Below are positions 14,155 to 24,446 of a DNA stretch of 64,000 bases, piece after piece. The notes beneath the pieces were generated by a model. The model saw only the letters and a program-made list of their open reading frames with translations. It searched no databases and was not told the origin of the DNA. The DNA is from Auriscalpium vulgare (lineage: Eukaryota; Basidiomycota; Agaricomycetes; Russulales; Auriscalpiaceae). The position numbers and the translations under genes were made by a program. Position 1 is the stretch's first letter, and each line of letters starts with the position of its first letter. The stretch is taken from NCBI GenBank assembly GCA_019915015.1, contig JAHBBC010000006.1, forward strand, positions 558,001-622,000, in the 5' to 3' direction.

Positions 14155-14612
14155 AAAAGACAAATCTTTCGATGTACATTGTCTACACGCCGATGCGCAA
14201 CGCACGCGCTGTCTCCACTGAATGGATCCCGCATGCCGGGGCCCATCCGCACGATGCAACGATATTCGAGTCTTACAACTGCAAAACATCACCCCATCGA
14301 ATCACTACCGCCAACAAACCGAGTCTCCCATACAAAGCAACCAACAGAACGTGTCCAGGTGAACGACCTCCAGTGATGACGACTCTAAGCTGAGAGGCTT
14401 GAGCTCGAGCTGGAAATGGAAGGCATCCAGCCGCGGTTCTCAGACGGACAAGTTGAAGCGGCCCAAGACAATTGCAGGGGGTTTTGCTAAGCTAGGCTAC
14501 GCGCCGTAAGAGCCGAAGGCGCACCGAGGCAACTCCTGGCTACTCACGCTGGACTGTTCACGAACCCAGTGACGAGCAAGCTGAGTACTTGTTCATTCAT
14601 GAAGACTGGGAG
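14155..14612. repeat. Diverged direct duplication, copy A
   Basis: Copy A begins with a GACAAATCTTT block and ends with GTGACGAGCAAGCTGAG followed by GAAGACTGGGAG. The same ordered series of blocks recurs at 14686-15084: ACAAATCTTTC, CACCAGCC-type spacer, ACCGCCAACAAACCG, GTCCAGGT, GCACCGAGGCA. The copies differ by many substitutions and indels, so the duplication is old. No coding potential is shared. Confidence 0.7.
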
Positions 14613-14685
14613 CACTCACTGGCCACTCGTCTCGACTCGACAATTGTCTAGTCTCAGTTCTTCATACGGAGGTCGGGAGAGACGA

Positions 14686-15084
14686 CAAATCTTTCCAATG
14701 TAAATCATTGAATTATACACGTCGGCGCGCAATGCACAAGCTCTGTTCACTGGCACGAGTAAAATCTCTGTCCACACTGCAGGTCGCGGGCGCTTCAACA
14801 ATCTCCAACAAAATGTCATCCCATCGCCACACCGCCAACAAACCGCAGAGCTTGTCCAGGTAGAGAACCTCCGGTGGCAATCGCTCGACGAGCGACGCGG
14901 GCGAGCTGGAAGGACGTCAGCGTCCTGTGCGCCCAAACATTGAAGCCTACCGAGTCCCGACAAGTAGGCTTTGTTAAGCGGCAGGTAGAGCCTAAAAAGG
15001 CACCGAGGCAGCTCACTGTAGACTGTTATCGAATCAGTGACGAGCAAGCTGAGGACTTTCTTGAAGTTTGAAGACTGGGAGAAG
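14686..15084. repeat. Diverged direct duplication, copy B
   Basis: Second copy of the block series seen at 14155-14612, separated from it by about 75 bases. Matching landmarks are ACAAATCTTTCC (about 14690), ACCGCCAACAAACCG (about 14828), GTCCAGGTAGA (about 14853), GCACCGAGGCAGCTC (about 15000) and GTGACGAGCAAGCTGAGG (about 15037). Confidence 0.7.
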
Positions 15085-15463
15085 GCAGAACGGCGAGGTC
15101 CCAGTTAGCCTGGGCCTGGTCTCCCTAAGGCATGAGGAGACAAGCTTCAAACCTTCGCATCATCTGCAAATTGAAATTATTGAATCGCCTACTGCACGTG
15201 ATGAAGCTACCGTCGGGGTGACCGCGAGTCTTGGGCTGCAACCCACCCACCACCTGCAGCAAGTCCTGAGGCTGAAGCTTGATAGTCTGCGCGCGCAGGT
15301 CGTTCTGCCATCTACCGTCCCGTCTGCGCAGAGACCGTTCGCAGTCGTGCACTGCTGCGCAGAAGCCCGCTTCTTTGGGACCCCGCGTGGCGTTTTGACA
15401 GAGAATGCCGTCGACTTTATAAGGGCCTCCGTCGCCTCGTTCACCCTCTTGCGTTCCCCCATC
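15085..15463 (+). promoter_or_regulatory. Upstream region of the Arb1-domain gene with TATA-like box
   Basis: A TTTATAAGG sequence at about 15416-15424 lies 40-48 bases before the ATG at 15464, a good TATA position for a compact fungal promoter. The open frame that extends upstream of the ATG has no recognisable protein features and is not included in the gene. Confidence 0.5.
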
Positions 15464-17711
15464 ATGGCAGACGAAAAGCCACCTGTTGACAACCACGAGT
15501 ACTTCCTCAGGTTCCCGCCCTTCCCTACCGCGCCGCCCGGCGTCACCATCGTGTCATTCAAGGACTTCAAGCCCGCCGGTATACGCGTCCCGATCGATGG
15601 CGACGACGACGCAATCGAGGTCGATGGCCTTGGTATCCCAACCATCCCGCTGCGCGTCAAGCACTCCACTGATGACCAGGAGAAGAAGAAGCGCAAGAAG
15701 AAAAAGACTCAGGACATCGCCGTGCATCCCGCGAAGCCCAGGACATGGTGGGAGGAGTGGGAGGAGCTCGAGGACGTTCGGAGGAACCTATATGACCCGT
15801 GAGCCGCCCCGCCTTGGGATGTATGCGCAACTCTGAATGTTCTATCAAGACGTGAATCGCGTGTCGATCGTCTCTTCAAGGCCGCATCCGACTTCAAGGG
15901 CGGACGTCCGTGGCCACCCGCAGCCTCTGGCCTGTTCAACCTTTGGGATCAGGTATTTCTCCCCGATTTCTCCCCTTTTATATATATCTGATGATCTGCC
16001 ACCCAGTTCCGTCTCTACATTGGCCTCCTTCAGCAGCCCGTCGTGTCGCGCAAGCCCGATGTAACAGTGTCCGACGATTCCGACTCCGAGGACGCGCCCG
16101 CAGGAGCCAGCGAGCCCTCGGTTCGTGTTGAGGAGCGCGTGCCGCCTCCTCCCAACCCCGATGGCAGCCCCCAGCGCAAGAAGCGGCGGTTCTTCCATGG
16201 CATCGGAGCAGGGTATAATCAAGCCGACGAGGAGGAAGACGAGGCTAGGCTCTCGTTCCAGGAAAAGCTCGGGAACCACCGTGAGGAAAAGGACATACGT
16301 TTGGAGAACTTCTTGAACGACCCAGAGACGAGCATCAAGATATTCTTTTCATCATACTTCCGCGATCGCGGGCTCATCTGGTCGGTAGTATACTCCTTTC
16401 TTACCCCCTGAGCTCATACATATCAGGTCCGAGATCCGCTGCACGTCGATGCCTATCCTGATCTCGTTCTTCCTGCGATATCTGCTGCGCAGCCGCGTGC
16501 TGCCCGAAAAGGAGCACGAGAAGCCGCTGCGCCGCGCCCTCGAGGTCGTCGAACTTGCCCGCAAAGAGCTGCCGATGACGTTCGCCGTTGGTCGCGGAAT
16601 GCCTGACGCGTTTAGCGAGGGCTGTCAGCAGTGCTGGGGAAGCAAGCAGCCCGATTGGAGGGAACTCGCTTCCCTGTCCGGCGAAATAGTCGAGGAGCAA
16701 AATGACGACAAGCCGGGCGAGTCTCAGGCCGATCTCAAGCGTGCCAGGCAGGACAACTCATCTACCGCCCCCGACATTCCAGCCCCGGTGAAGCAGGCTC
16801 TCGCCGCCGCCGCCGCCGCCATGACCCCAGCTGCTACTGACGCGGCCCCGCGTAGCAGCACCGATGAGCCGGACTCTAAACGCATCAAAATCGACGAACC
16901 CGACGCCACAGAATCCCCGCCTGATCCTATCCTTCCTGCTCTCAATGCCGCCACCGGGCCAATCCTCATCGACGCCGCCACCGACACCGTCGTGCCGCTC
17001 GCTGACACCGCCGAGCCCGCCTGGGCCAGCACGAGCACGTGGGGCACCGCTGCTGCTGAGGACGGCACGGCCTGGGGTTCCGACTGGGCGTCCGCGACGC
17101 TGCCCACGATGCCTGACCCCGCGCCCTCTGTGTGGGAGGCGCCGCTGCCCTCGCTGCTGCCGCTGCTCGGTGCGACGGTGTTGCCGCTCACGCACGAGGC
17201 CGGCATCGTTGAGATGTCCACGCGGCGCATCGCCGCCGTGCATCCGCCGCTTGCGCCGCGCATTCTTGCACAGGGAGCGACGTCCGCAGAGGCGGTCGAG
17301 GAGGAGCTCGAGCGGCGCCTCGCGCGCGTTGTGCTCGCGCCTTGGCCGCCCCCCGCCGACGCCCAACGCTCGGACGTCACGCCGCCCACATTCCTGCCCG
17401 CGAGCCGCGGTGCGATCGTCGTGGAGGGCTCGGCGCCGCCGGAGGTGCCTGCGGGCGCGCTCAAGCCGCATGACCCGTACACGGACAATATCACGGTGCT
17501 CGTGGAGGCGAAGAGCGCGGCGCTGCTGACGGTCGGGATGGGGCTCGGTGCGACGTGGGTGGAGATCGTGCGGCAGAAGGGGCAGGATGCGGGGAAGAAG
17601 AGCAAGAAGGGGAAGAAGAAGGAGCGGCCGCGGTACTGGTACATGGAGCAACTGATGCACCAGCTGCCGAGCTATCACGCCGAAATGCCTGCGAAGATCA
17701 AGCTTCCGTAG
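15464..17711 (+). CDS. Arb1-domain protein (Argonaute siRNA chaperone complex subunit) with a Trp-Gly cluster
   Basis: Exons 15464-15798, 15850-15952, 16007-16380 and 16427-17711 sum to 2,097 bases, 698 residues; introns are 46-54 bases. The match to the Arb1 family rests on the order VDRLFKAASDF, LWDQFRLYIG, a segment near DPETSIKIFFSSYFRDRGLIW, FFLRYLLRSRVLPE and ALEVVELARKELP. In fission yeast Arb1 acts with Arb2 and Ago1 in the ARC complex that holds duplex siRNA. Residues about 320-465 are low-complexity Ala/Pro-rich. Residues about 465-510 hold five tryptophans, two as WG, resembling an Argonaute hook. The tail has ITVLVEAKSAALLTVGMGLG, then a lysine-rich stretch and WYMEQLMHQLP. The family call is from remembered motif order rather than an alignment, so it is good but not certain. 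The WG function is inference. Confidence 0.7.
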
Positions 17712-18365
17712 ACGAAGGAGCCTCTTGTCGAAGCGAACCAAAACTCAGTGCTGATCCTTGTAAGATAGTTTGCTGCTATGTTCAGAATGCTTGTCTCTGG
17801 TCGCTGAGGTCTGCGCTGCCTTTGCATCACGCCGATTTTGCGTGGTTGGATATTGGTCGGAGCTTCGAAGTGTAAGGCTTGAAATCTCCAAAAGCTGGTA
17901 ACAAACGCGACGGAGGGCGAGCTCTGGCGCCTGCGACTCTCCACCGTCCAATTGTAATTGCTATTCCCGATTGAATTCCACACGGACGGCCTTTCTACGT
18001 AGGCAAGGGCCAGCTAGGCATCGCAATCGGCACGGGTGTCCATATATTCATGGCATTCATGTCTTCTCCTATGTACCGTCAACGGACCGAGCTGCAGCTC
18101 AGTCTAAACTGCTAACTCGGAAGAACGCTCAACAGGAATTCAATGCAAGAAACCCACCATCACCTTCCTATTGATCAACCCAATCAGGGCAGAGCGAACG
18201 CCGGGACGCACCAAGCAAGACAGATATGACATATGTGTATTTTTGGGGTATGCTGTTAGGGAGAAGCGGCAGGACTCCGCGTCTCCGGAAACGCCAAACC
18301 CTCTGCACGTGGCATCTGATCAAGCTGCACGTCTATCTTCTTGAAAAACTCCGCACGCCTCTTCC
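17712..18365. other. Convergent intergenic region, no gene seen
   Basis: This lies between the 3' ends of the Arb1-domain gene and the membrane-protein gene. Short open frames lack motifs. Nothing else is recognisable. Confidence 0.5.
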
Positions 18366-19303
18366 CTACAGGTACGGGACGCTTGAGTGAACAGTCTCTT
18401 CGTCTGACAGATCAAGACGCTCACTATGTGGGTCGCCAATGGGGAGGGATTGTGCGCAGAGAGTCACGCCAGTGATGACCACGCAAGATATCCATACTGC
18501 GCGCGGCTGGGAGTCCACTGCGTAGCAGATCACAGAGAGGAGGATGCATAGGGCCCCCATGCCCATCACGATGACTGGGATGTCGCGGAACATCCTCGTG
18601 GGCGCCGCCGGGGACGCCACTCGTGTGAGCGCCGACGACACGCCCATCAAGCCCGTCAGGGAAAGTATCGGGGTCCCGTGGGGGCTCAACAATCGGGACA
18701 GGGCATTGGAAGCCCCTGCTAACCCGGGCACGCGCGAAAAAATCGGGTGTACCTGCTCCGCGCTCTCTTCCTCGATGAGCGTGTGCGCGATGTTGACGAG
18801 CCCCCGAAACTTGTCTTCCAAATGCTTCTCGGCGTGCTGGTCGACAAAAGCTGAATGTCGACGCTGCATGAGCAGGTTGCGTACGTCGTCTTTTGTCTGT
18901 GCTATGCGTGCGGTAACTTCTTGCACCATCGCCTGCGACTGCCGCATGGAGGCCTGAAGGATGATGGTGTGCGCGACGCCCGCGGCGGCGCCGATGATGT
19001 CCAATGTCAGGCCAACGAAGCCGAACCAGTTTGCTGCCGCCTTAAGGGCTGTGGCATTCGATCCGCCCGTGAAGGACAGTATCTGTGCCTGGACTCCGGC
19101 GATGAACGCTCCCTTTCCGATAATCAGTTGGTAGATACTTAAAATCGAAGAGCGGATCTCACCACGACAATGAGGGCGTTCACGGTATCCACAGTCGCCC
19201 TGCTTGCATCCACCTCCTTCTGAATGCGCTCCAACGGCGTTTTGGTCTCCACGTCGGTCAGGAAGTGGGAGATGGCTTCGAGCTGGGAGTCGGTAAAGGG
19301 CAT
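18366..19303 (-). CDS. Small predicted membrane protein, function unknown
   Basis: Two exons, 19303-19163 and 19112-18366, with a 50-base intron; together 888 bases, 295 residues. The ATG at 19303 (MPFTDSQLEAISHFLTD) is preferred because a TATA-like GATATAAA lies about 45 bases upstream (19348-19355, minus strand). The N-terminal third is helical and soluble. Hydrophobic segments follow: FGFVGLTLDIIGAAAGVAH (residues about 80-105) and two near the C-terminus (VIVMGMGALCILLSVICYAV and AVWISCVVITGVTLCAQ), with a long charged helix between (QEVTARIAQTKDDVRNLLMQ). The tail is acidic. I do not recognise the family; the pattern suits a basidiomycete-specific membrane protein. The nearest neighbour upstream is the insertion site of element 1, about 550 bases from the start. 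Confidence 0.65.
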
Positions 19304-19347
19304 TGGCGAGAAGATCGTTGGACGGGTGCGAGGTACGTACAACTTCG

Positions 19348-19355
19348 TTTATATC
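19348..19355 (-). promoter_or_regulatory. TATA-like box of the membrane-protein gene
   Basis: GATATAAA on the minus strand, about 45 bases before the ATG at 19303. Used as supporting evidence for that start. Confidence 0.4.
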
Positions 19356-19856
19356 TGACGCACAATAAGACGCCCACAATACGGACTTGACACGCGGCGA
19401 AGTCTTCGAATTCACGGTGTCACGACACGCGCTTGTGGTGAGGCACACATGTATATAGCCCGTCGATGTTATGACTTCCTCAAGCTATCCGAGATATGGC
19501 CGCAAAGAGAGGTGAACACTGAACAGCTTGATCCACAGCGACCTCGGCACGATTTTGTGGTGAAGTAGAGCAGCTTTGAAACGGGTCGGTCAGTCCATAC
19601 GGTGTTTTCCATCTCACATGGGCGTTGTGCTTGTGATAAATTGATAGCGGTCAGAATCGGCGCCCAACTTTGGGTTAGGGTCTCGGCCCGATCAGCCGTA
19701 CGTCGGACGTTGAGGCCCAGTCAAAAGCCCGGTGTTTCCCTACCGATGGTGTCCGTTCACAGAGGACCTGTCACCGCAAATGCGTTCGCAAGGGTTGGGA
19801 TCCATTCCGTAGCGACGTACTTAGCATGTGATATAAGAGTGCTCAAAATTCACACC
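19356..19856. other. Intergenic DNA left of retroelement 1
   Basis: No gene is supported. The sequence runs into the target-site duplication of element 1; its continuation on the other side of the insertion is at 31085. Confidence 0.5.
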
Positions 19857-19861
19857 AGTTC
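19857..19861. other. Target-site duplication of element 1, left copy
   Basis: AGTTC directly before the 5' LTR. The same five bases follow the 3' LTR at 31080-31084. Five bases is the usual size for Ty3-class integrases. Confidence 0.95.
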
Positions 19862-20160
19862 TGTAGTGTACTCGGACCGGTCGTCCTACTTGGACGACCA
19901 GCATGTGCGGAACCGCGGGTTCCAGACAACGCTCGGAGCTGGGCTGAGGTGAAGGGGCTGTTCCTGGGGAACAGCCTCGGATCATTGATGGGATGGGATT
20001 ACATAAGGGTAGCATATATATATCCGTCCTCTCCTTGGGAGAGGACATCTTTTGTACTTTCACTACTCGCGCCCCATCGAATCATACTCAGCCCACGTCG
20101 ATATACGTGGGTACGATTCTACAGGCGTGATCACCTAAGTACAAGGGCATCGACGTTACA
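19862..20160 (+). repeat. 5' LTR of element 1
   Basis: Starts TGTAG and ends TTACA; 299 bases. Contains a TATATATA box and several strong inverted repeats (19879-19899, 19909-19923, 19958-19974, 20026-20046) that would form hairpins in RNA. Identical by eye to the 3' LTR. Confidence 0.95.
20013..20022 (+). promoter_or_regulatory. TATA box in the 5' LTR of element 1
   Basis: CATATATATA in the middle of the LTR, followed 3 bases later by the 20026-20046 hairpin. Likely core promoter for the genomic RNA. The equivalent in the 3' LTR is at about 30932-30941. Confidence 0.6.
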
Positions 20161-20210
20161 CTTTTTTGAATCCCACCGGATTTAAAAGCGAATATATCGA
20201 CCCTTCGAAC

Positions 20211-23200
20211 ATGGGACCCAAGAAACCCACACCCACTGGAGAACCTCGCCGCTCGTCTCGAGTGGCAAGGGTCTCTGGTACCTCTACCTCGCATACCGAG
20301 GGAAGGGGAAGTCGGTCTGGAGGCCCCGCTACGAGCAGCTCTGCGCCTGTGGCGACGAACAACTCGGTGCCAATGGCGACGAGTGGCTCTGCCCCCGCGG
20401 TACTGCCCGAGGCGATACCTCCGGATGCACTCCCTGATCCCGCGGATCACCGTGATCCCCGGGAGGAATCCGAGACATCGCCACGTCCGCCTGATAAAGG
20501 CAAAGGACGTGCGATTACCCCCGAAAATGAATCTGAGGATTCAGGGCAGGCTGAGGAGGAGGAATTCGACGTCGCCCCATTCGACGATGATATCCTCCGG
20601 GCCACCCGCAATTCGCTGAATGACTTCAGCAACCCATACGCGCGGTTGGGCAGTCCCTCGCGAGCGAGAGGACCGGCCGGGCCAACACCATCAGGCGGAT
20701 CAGTGACCCGCTCCGAGCGGGAAGTCGAGGACACGATCCGCCCGGTCCGCGCGGACATCCCGTATACATTCGAGATGGACAGGCTCATGGGCAACGTACG
20801 CGACCAGCTGCAGGGCAGTGAGATGTTCGTGAAACAGATGGAGGAACTCTGGCAAGCGACCCGTGGGGTCATGCAGGAGACATCCACCAGCATCAGTAAC
20901 GCATACAGGTCGCTCGCCGCTATCGAGTCAAAAATGCAGGGCACTACTCCTGAGGAGAAGCCCCCCGCTGCCAATCGAGGCGCGGGATTGAAGTACGACA
21001 CTACGGCGGACGACGCGGAAATGCCATCCAGTGGATGGACCAGGCCGGTCCGTGAGGACGGCGAGACGGCGGTCGACTTCGACATGCGCACTCGCGCGGC
21101 CGCCCGCCTTAATCGACACCGCCAGAGAGTGCACGAGCACTTCCTACCGCAATTGCGGAAAGACACCCCTCGTCGGCGTATACAATTCGCAGACCGCCAT
21201 TCTCCTGAGGAGGATGACAGCGATGACCATGATTCTCACTATGGAGACGGTCCATCATACACGCGCGACGAACCAGTCAGCGCAATGACTGCACAGTCCA
21301 CGCGCTACGCGAGCTTAGAGCCGCAGAGTGTTCGCAGCGACCACATTGCGCGACGCGTAGGACACCACAGTCACGGCGCCGCGGATCTGCGTCCTAAGGA
21401 CACTGCCACTAGCCGTGTTGAAGCTCCACGGCTCCGTAATGCCACTGTGTATACACTAGAGCGTTTGGCTGCACTCATACGTGAACAAGTGGGCGAGCCG
21501 ACTTCCGCTCTACTAGCACAAGTGGCCAAAGCTTACAAACTACCCATGCCCGGTTCGTACAACGGCGTCGACGACATCGACACGTTGGAGCTCTGGCTTG
21601 GGAAAGTATTGCGGTGGATGAGACTGTACCACGTCACAGGGCCAGACCGTGATGCAGAACGCGTAGCTCTGCTCGGGTCCTTCCTTGACGGGGAAGCGGC
21701 CCGATGGTACACCCAAGAGGTGGAAGCCCCCACCCGAGCACACCGTGCCTGGACATTCGAGGACATCATCGCTGCGATGTACTCCCGATTCATCCACCGT
21801 GCCTCAGCACAGACGGCCGCGTCCCGGTTCATGGCGTCGCGCTTTTCCCGAAGCAAAGGAATTGCGGGATTCTTCAGTGAACTGAAGGAGCGAGCCTCAC
21901 GCATGGTGGAACAGCCGGATGAATATACGTTCAAACGACTGTTCCTCAGCGGGCTCCCGGAGGAGTACAACGATGTACTGCTGCGAGTACGCGGTCTGTC
22001 GGCCGAATACTCTGATATGAACGCGCTCCTTGAAGCCTCACTCGAAATCGAGGAAGGCAGCAAGATTATGAGCAAGTTCCGCGACTCGCGACAGAGCATG
22101 GCGCCCGCGCGCACCACTGATAAATCAGTGGACCACACCCGGAAGTCGACCGCGACCTCGAGTGCGACTGCGCGGCGGGTAAGACCGTCCCGAGGACAGA
22201 CTCAGACCGCCCGAGTCAACCAAACCTCGCCTCAGACACGCACGGGAAGTGGCATGGATAGACCACGCCCCGATAGTACCCCTCGCCCGCAGAAGCTACA
22301 GGGCCGTCCTGGTGGACAGCCCCGTACCGCGGTAGGAAAAGATGGTAAATCCATCACGTGCTTCGGATGCGGACAGACGGGGCACTATTCAAGTGACCCT
22401 ACTTGCCCGCAATTCGGCAAGCCCCGCATGTTTGCCTCTCGAGTAGTCAATGACAACTCGGAGGACGATCAAGCGGGAGAGCCTGAAGCGCAGAACGACG
22501 AGTCATCCCCTGGGGACGACGAGCGCGCTGACGACGACAAAGAAGCCCCTGAGGAGCGCTGGGCGTCGTCAGATGATTACGTCGAAGATATGGAATACCT
22601 AGACACCCCATCCGACGACGATGAGGGGCCCCCACTTCGACTCGCCAGCATGCGTATGTTCTCCATGAGAATTACGCCCGCTAGCGACGAAGAAGACAAT
22701 GTGTCGTTAGGCTCCGAATCTGACGACATGCCTGGGCTAGTCGAACTGGGCCCAGCCCCCTCGCAGCAAGCTGTCGATCTGGGACGGCTACTAGGGGAGG
22801 ATGCGGTCCAATACTTGCAGCAGAGAATCCCGATGGGATTACCTGGCCCCGCATACCCTGGACCGAGCTTTTCACGCCCAGTGCCAGGGCCTTCTCGCGT
22901 GAGCAGAGTTGCGCCCCCAGGGCCATACTCCCCGCCTGACTCCCCGGGAACTGGGATTGAGAACATGATTCGCGCCGCGCTCTCGCTTGGTCGCGCCTCG
23001 AGCCCAACCTCCCGTGGTATGGCGCCAGGAGCCGTCGGTAGCGACGAATTCGCCCAATACCCTCGGGAGTACGGATTCACGTACGCACAGCACCAAGCGG
23101 ACGGTTTACGAAGGTGGCGAGGCACCGGACACGCGCTGCGTCCTGGGATACCTCACCCCATCACAAATGATGGGCACTTCCCCGCTCGCCTCATGTTTGA

Positions 23201-24446
23201 CGAGGAATTCGCAGACAGCGTCCCTACGGACACTTATCTGCTGCGCGACTTCGAGCTCGGCTCCATCGAGACCGTGAACGTGCACGCCGTCGTGTGGTGG
23301 TACAACCAGACGGACGAGACACGGCGACGCTACGTGGAGGACCGCGTGAGCGCGGCCCTTTTTCTCGGGGTACCGATTGAGCTCGAGCATACATGGATGT
23401 TCGACCCCGTGTACGGCCCCATACACGCAGCTGAATGCTTCATCTGCCTCGTATTCGTGAATCACCGGCGAAACGCGCGACGCGGTGATGGATCACTCGA
23501 CGCAGCGGAGGAACTCGGTCAATCCATGCGGAATGACCGATACGACGCCGGCTACAACGCTGGGTTGGCCACCGCCGCACGAGCCATCATGCATTTCTCG
23601 CGATCCGAGCAGGCAGAGGCTCGTCAGGAAGTAGCGTACAACGCGGGCATGCGCAACGCATTCAACATCGTCGCCGCCCTTGAGCGCCGTCGGCCCCGTG
23701 GACCAACGTTCCCCGCCGGCGACGACGCAGACAATGCATGGCCACGTCATGCAGGGGGAGGGGACGCAAATGCGGATGTAACACCACCGGCGCCGTCATA
23801 CGTAGCACCCCCAGCGTACATAGACGAATTATCACGACGCACTACGGGCATGATGCTATTCGCCATGCGCGCAATGCGCTCGCACCTGCCAGCAGTGACA
23901 CCTGAAGTACCCCGCTGGGTATACAGTGCCAACTTGCGTCGTAACGTTCCAAATGAGGAACAGCCCGATCGCAACGCGACACGACATATAGTCCTCGCCG
24001 CCGATGTTAACATCAACGGCGAGACACTATTTGCGCTGTTCGACAGCGGAAGCACCACCAATGGCATAAGCCCGGAGGCAGCCACGGTATCCCGGGTAGG
24101 GATATTTGAACTTGTAGACCCAATGACGCTCCAACTGGGCGTCGTAGGATCCAAGTCAAAGATCAACTACGGGACCAGGTGCCGGATCAAAGTGAGCGGG
24201 CAAGAAGTCCCATGCTATCTCGACGTGGCCAATATAGACCACTACGACATCATACTGGGCACCCCGTTCCTCCATGGCAACAAAGTCGCTCTCGACTTTG
24301 GCGACCTGTCGATCACGATCAATGGCCAACGCATCGTGGCACTGACTCCTCAGGAGGAAGCCCAACGATCGCGACGGCACTGGAAACGTGACCGTGCTCC
24401 GATGGCGACTGCGCGTGTAAACGCGGCGCGCCCGATACTGGAATGA
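20211..24446 (+). CDS. Gag-protease polyprotein of element 1
   Basis: 1,411 residues from the ATG at 20211; the frame is open back to the LTR but has no earlier ATG. It would form the virus-like particle, bind RNA and process the polyprotein. Residues 1-400 are acidic and low-complexity. The Gag core at about 450-620 includes LELWLGKVLRWMRLYHV and a GEAARWYTQEV segment, as in Ty3 capsids. A zinc knuckle at about residue 717 reads CFGCGQTGHYSSDPTC, a CX2CX4HX6C spacing instead of the usual CX2CX4HX4C. A second poorly characterised region (about 950-1250) precedes the aspartic protease with FDSGST at about residue 1277 and ILGTPFLHGN. It ends with TGA at 24444-24446; the pol frame continues directly after it, so readthrough or a point mutation is implied. 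Confidence 0.9.
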   Translation: MGPKKPTPTGEPRRSSRVARVSGTSTSHTEGRGSRSGGPATSSSAPVATNNSVPMATSGSAPAVLPEAIPPDALPDPADHRDPREESETSPRPPDKGKGRAITPENESEDSGQAEEEEFDVAPFDDDILRATRNSLNDFSNPYARLGSPSRARGPAGPTPSGGSVTRSEREVEDTIRPVRADIPYTFEMDRLMGNVRDQLQGSEMFVKQMEELWQATRGVMQETSTSISNAYRSLAAIESKMQGTTPEEKPPAANRGAGLKYDTTADDAEMPSSGWTRPVREDGETAVDFDMRTRAAARLNRHRQRVHEHFLPQLRKDTPRRRIQFADRHSPEEDDSDDHDSHYGDGPSYTRDEPVSAMTAQSTRYASLEPQSVRSDHIARRVGHHSHGAADLRPKDTATSRVEAPRLRNATVYTLERLAALIREQVGEPTSALLAQVAKAYKLPMPGSYNGVDDIDTLELWLGKVLRWMRLYHVTGPDRDAERVALLGSFLDGEAARWYTQEVEAPTRAHRAWTFEDIIAAMYSRFIHRASAQTAASRFMASRFSRSKGIAGFFSELKERASRMVEQPDEYTFKRLFLSGLPEEYNDVLLRVRGLSAEYSDMNALLEASLEIEEGSKIMSKFRDSRQSMAPARTTDKSVDHTRKSTATSSATARRVRPSRGQTQTARVNQTSPQTRTGSGMDRPRPDSTPRPQKLQGRPGGQPRTAVGKDGKSITCFGCGQTGHYSSDPTCPQFGKPRMFASRVVNDNSEDDQAGEPEAQNDESSPGDDERADDDKEAPEERWASSDDYVEDMEYLDTPSDDDEGPPLRLASMRMFSMRITPASDEEDNVSLGSESDDMPGLVELGPAPSQQAVDLGRLLGEDAVQYLQQRIPMGLPGPAYPGPSFSRPVPGPSRVSRVAPPGPYSPPDSPGTGIENMIRAALSLGRASSPTSRGMAPGAVGSDEFAQYPREYGFTYAQHQADGLRRWRGTGHALRPGIPHPITNDGHFPARLMFDEEFADSVPTDTYLLRDFELGSIETVNVHAVVWWYNQTDETRRRYVEDRVSAALFLGVPIELEHTWMFDPVYGPIHAAECFICLVFVNHRRNARRGDGSLDAAEELGQSMRNDRYDAGYNAGLATAARAIMHFSRSEQAEARQEVAYNAGMRNAFNIVAALERRRPRGPTFPAGDDADNAWPRHAGGGDANADVTPPAPSYVAPPAYIDELSRRTTGMMLFAMRAMRSHLPAVTPEVPRWVYSANLRRNVPNEEQPDRNATRHIVLAADVNINGETLFALFDSGSTTNGISPEAATVSRVGIFELVDPMTLQLGVVGSKSKINYGTRCRIKVSGQEVPCYLDVANIDHYDIILGTPFLHGNKVALDFGDLSITINGQRIVALTPQEEAQRSRRHWKRDRAPMATARVNAARPILE

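Noticed and set aside
14616..15047. 143-codon minus-strand frame in the duplicated segment
   Set aside because: The corresponding frame is not conserved in the other copy, so the duplication is not protein-coding.
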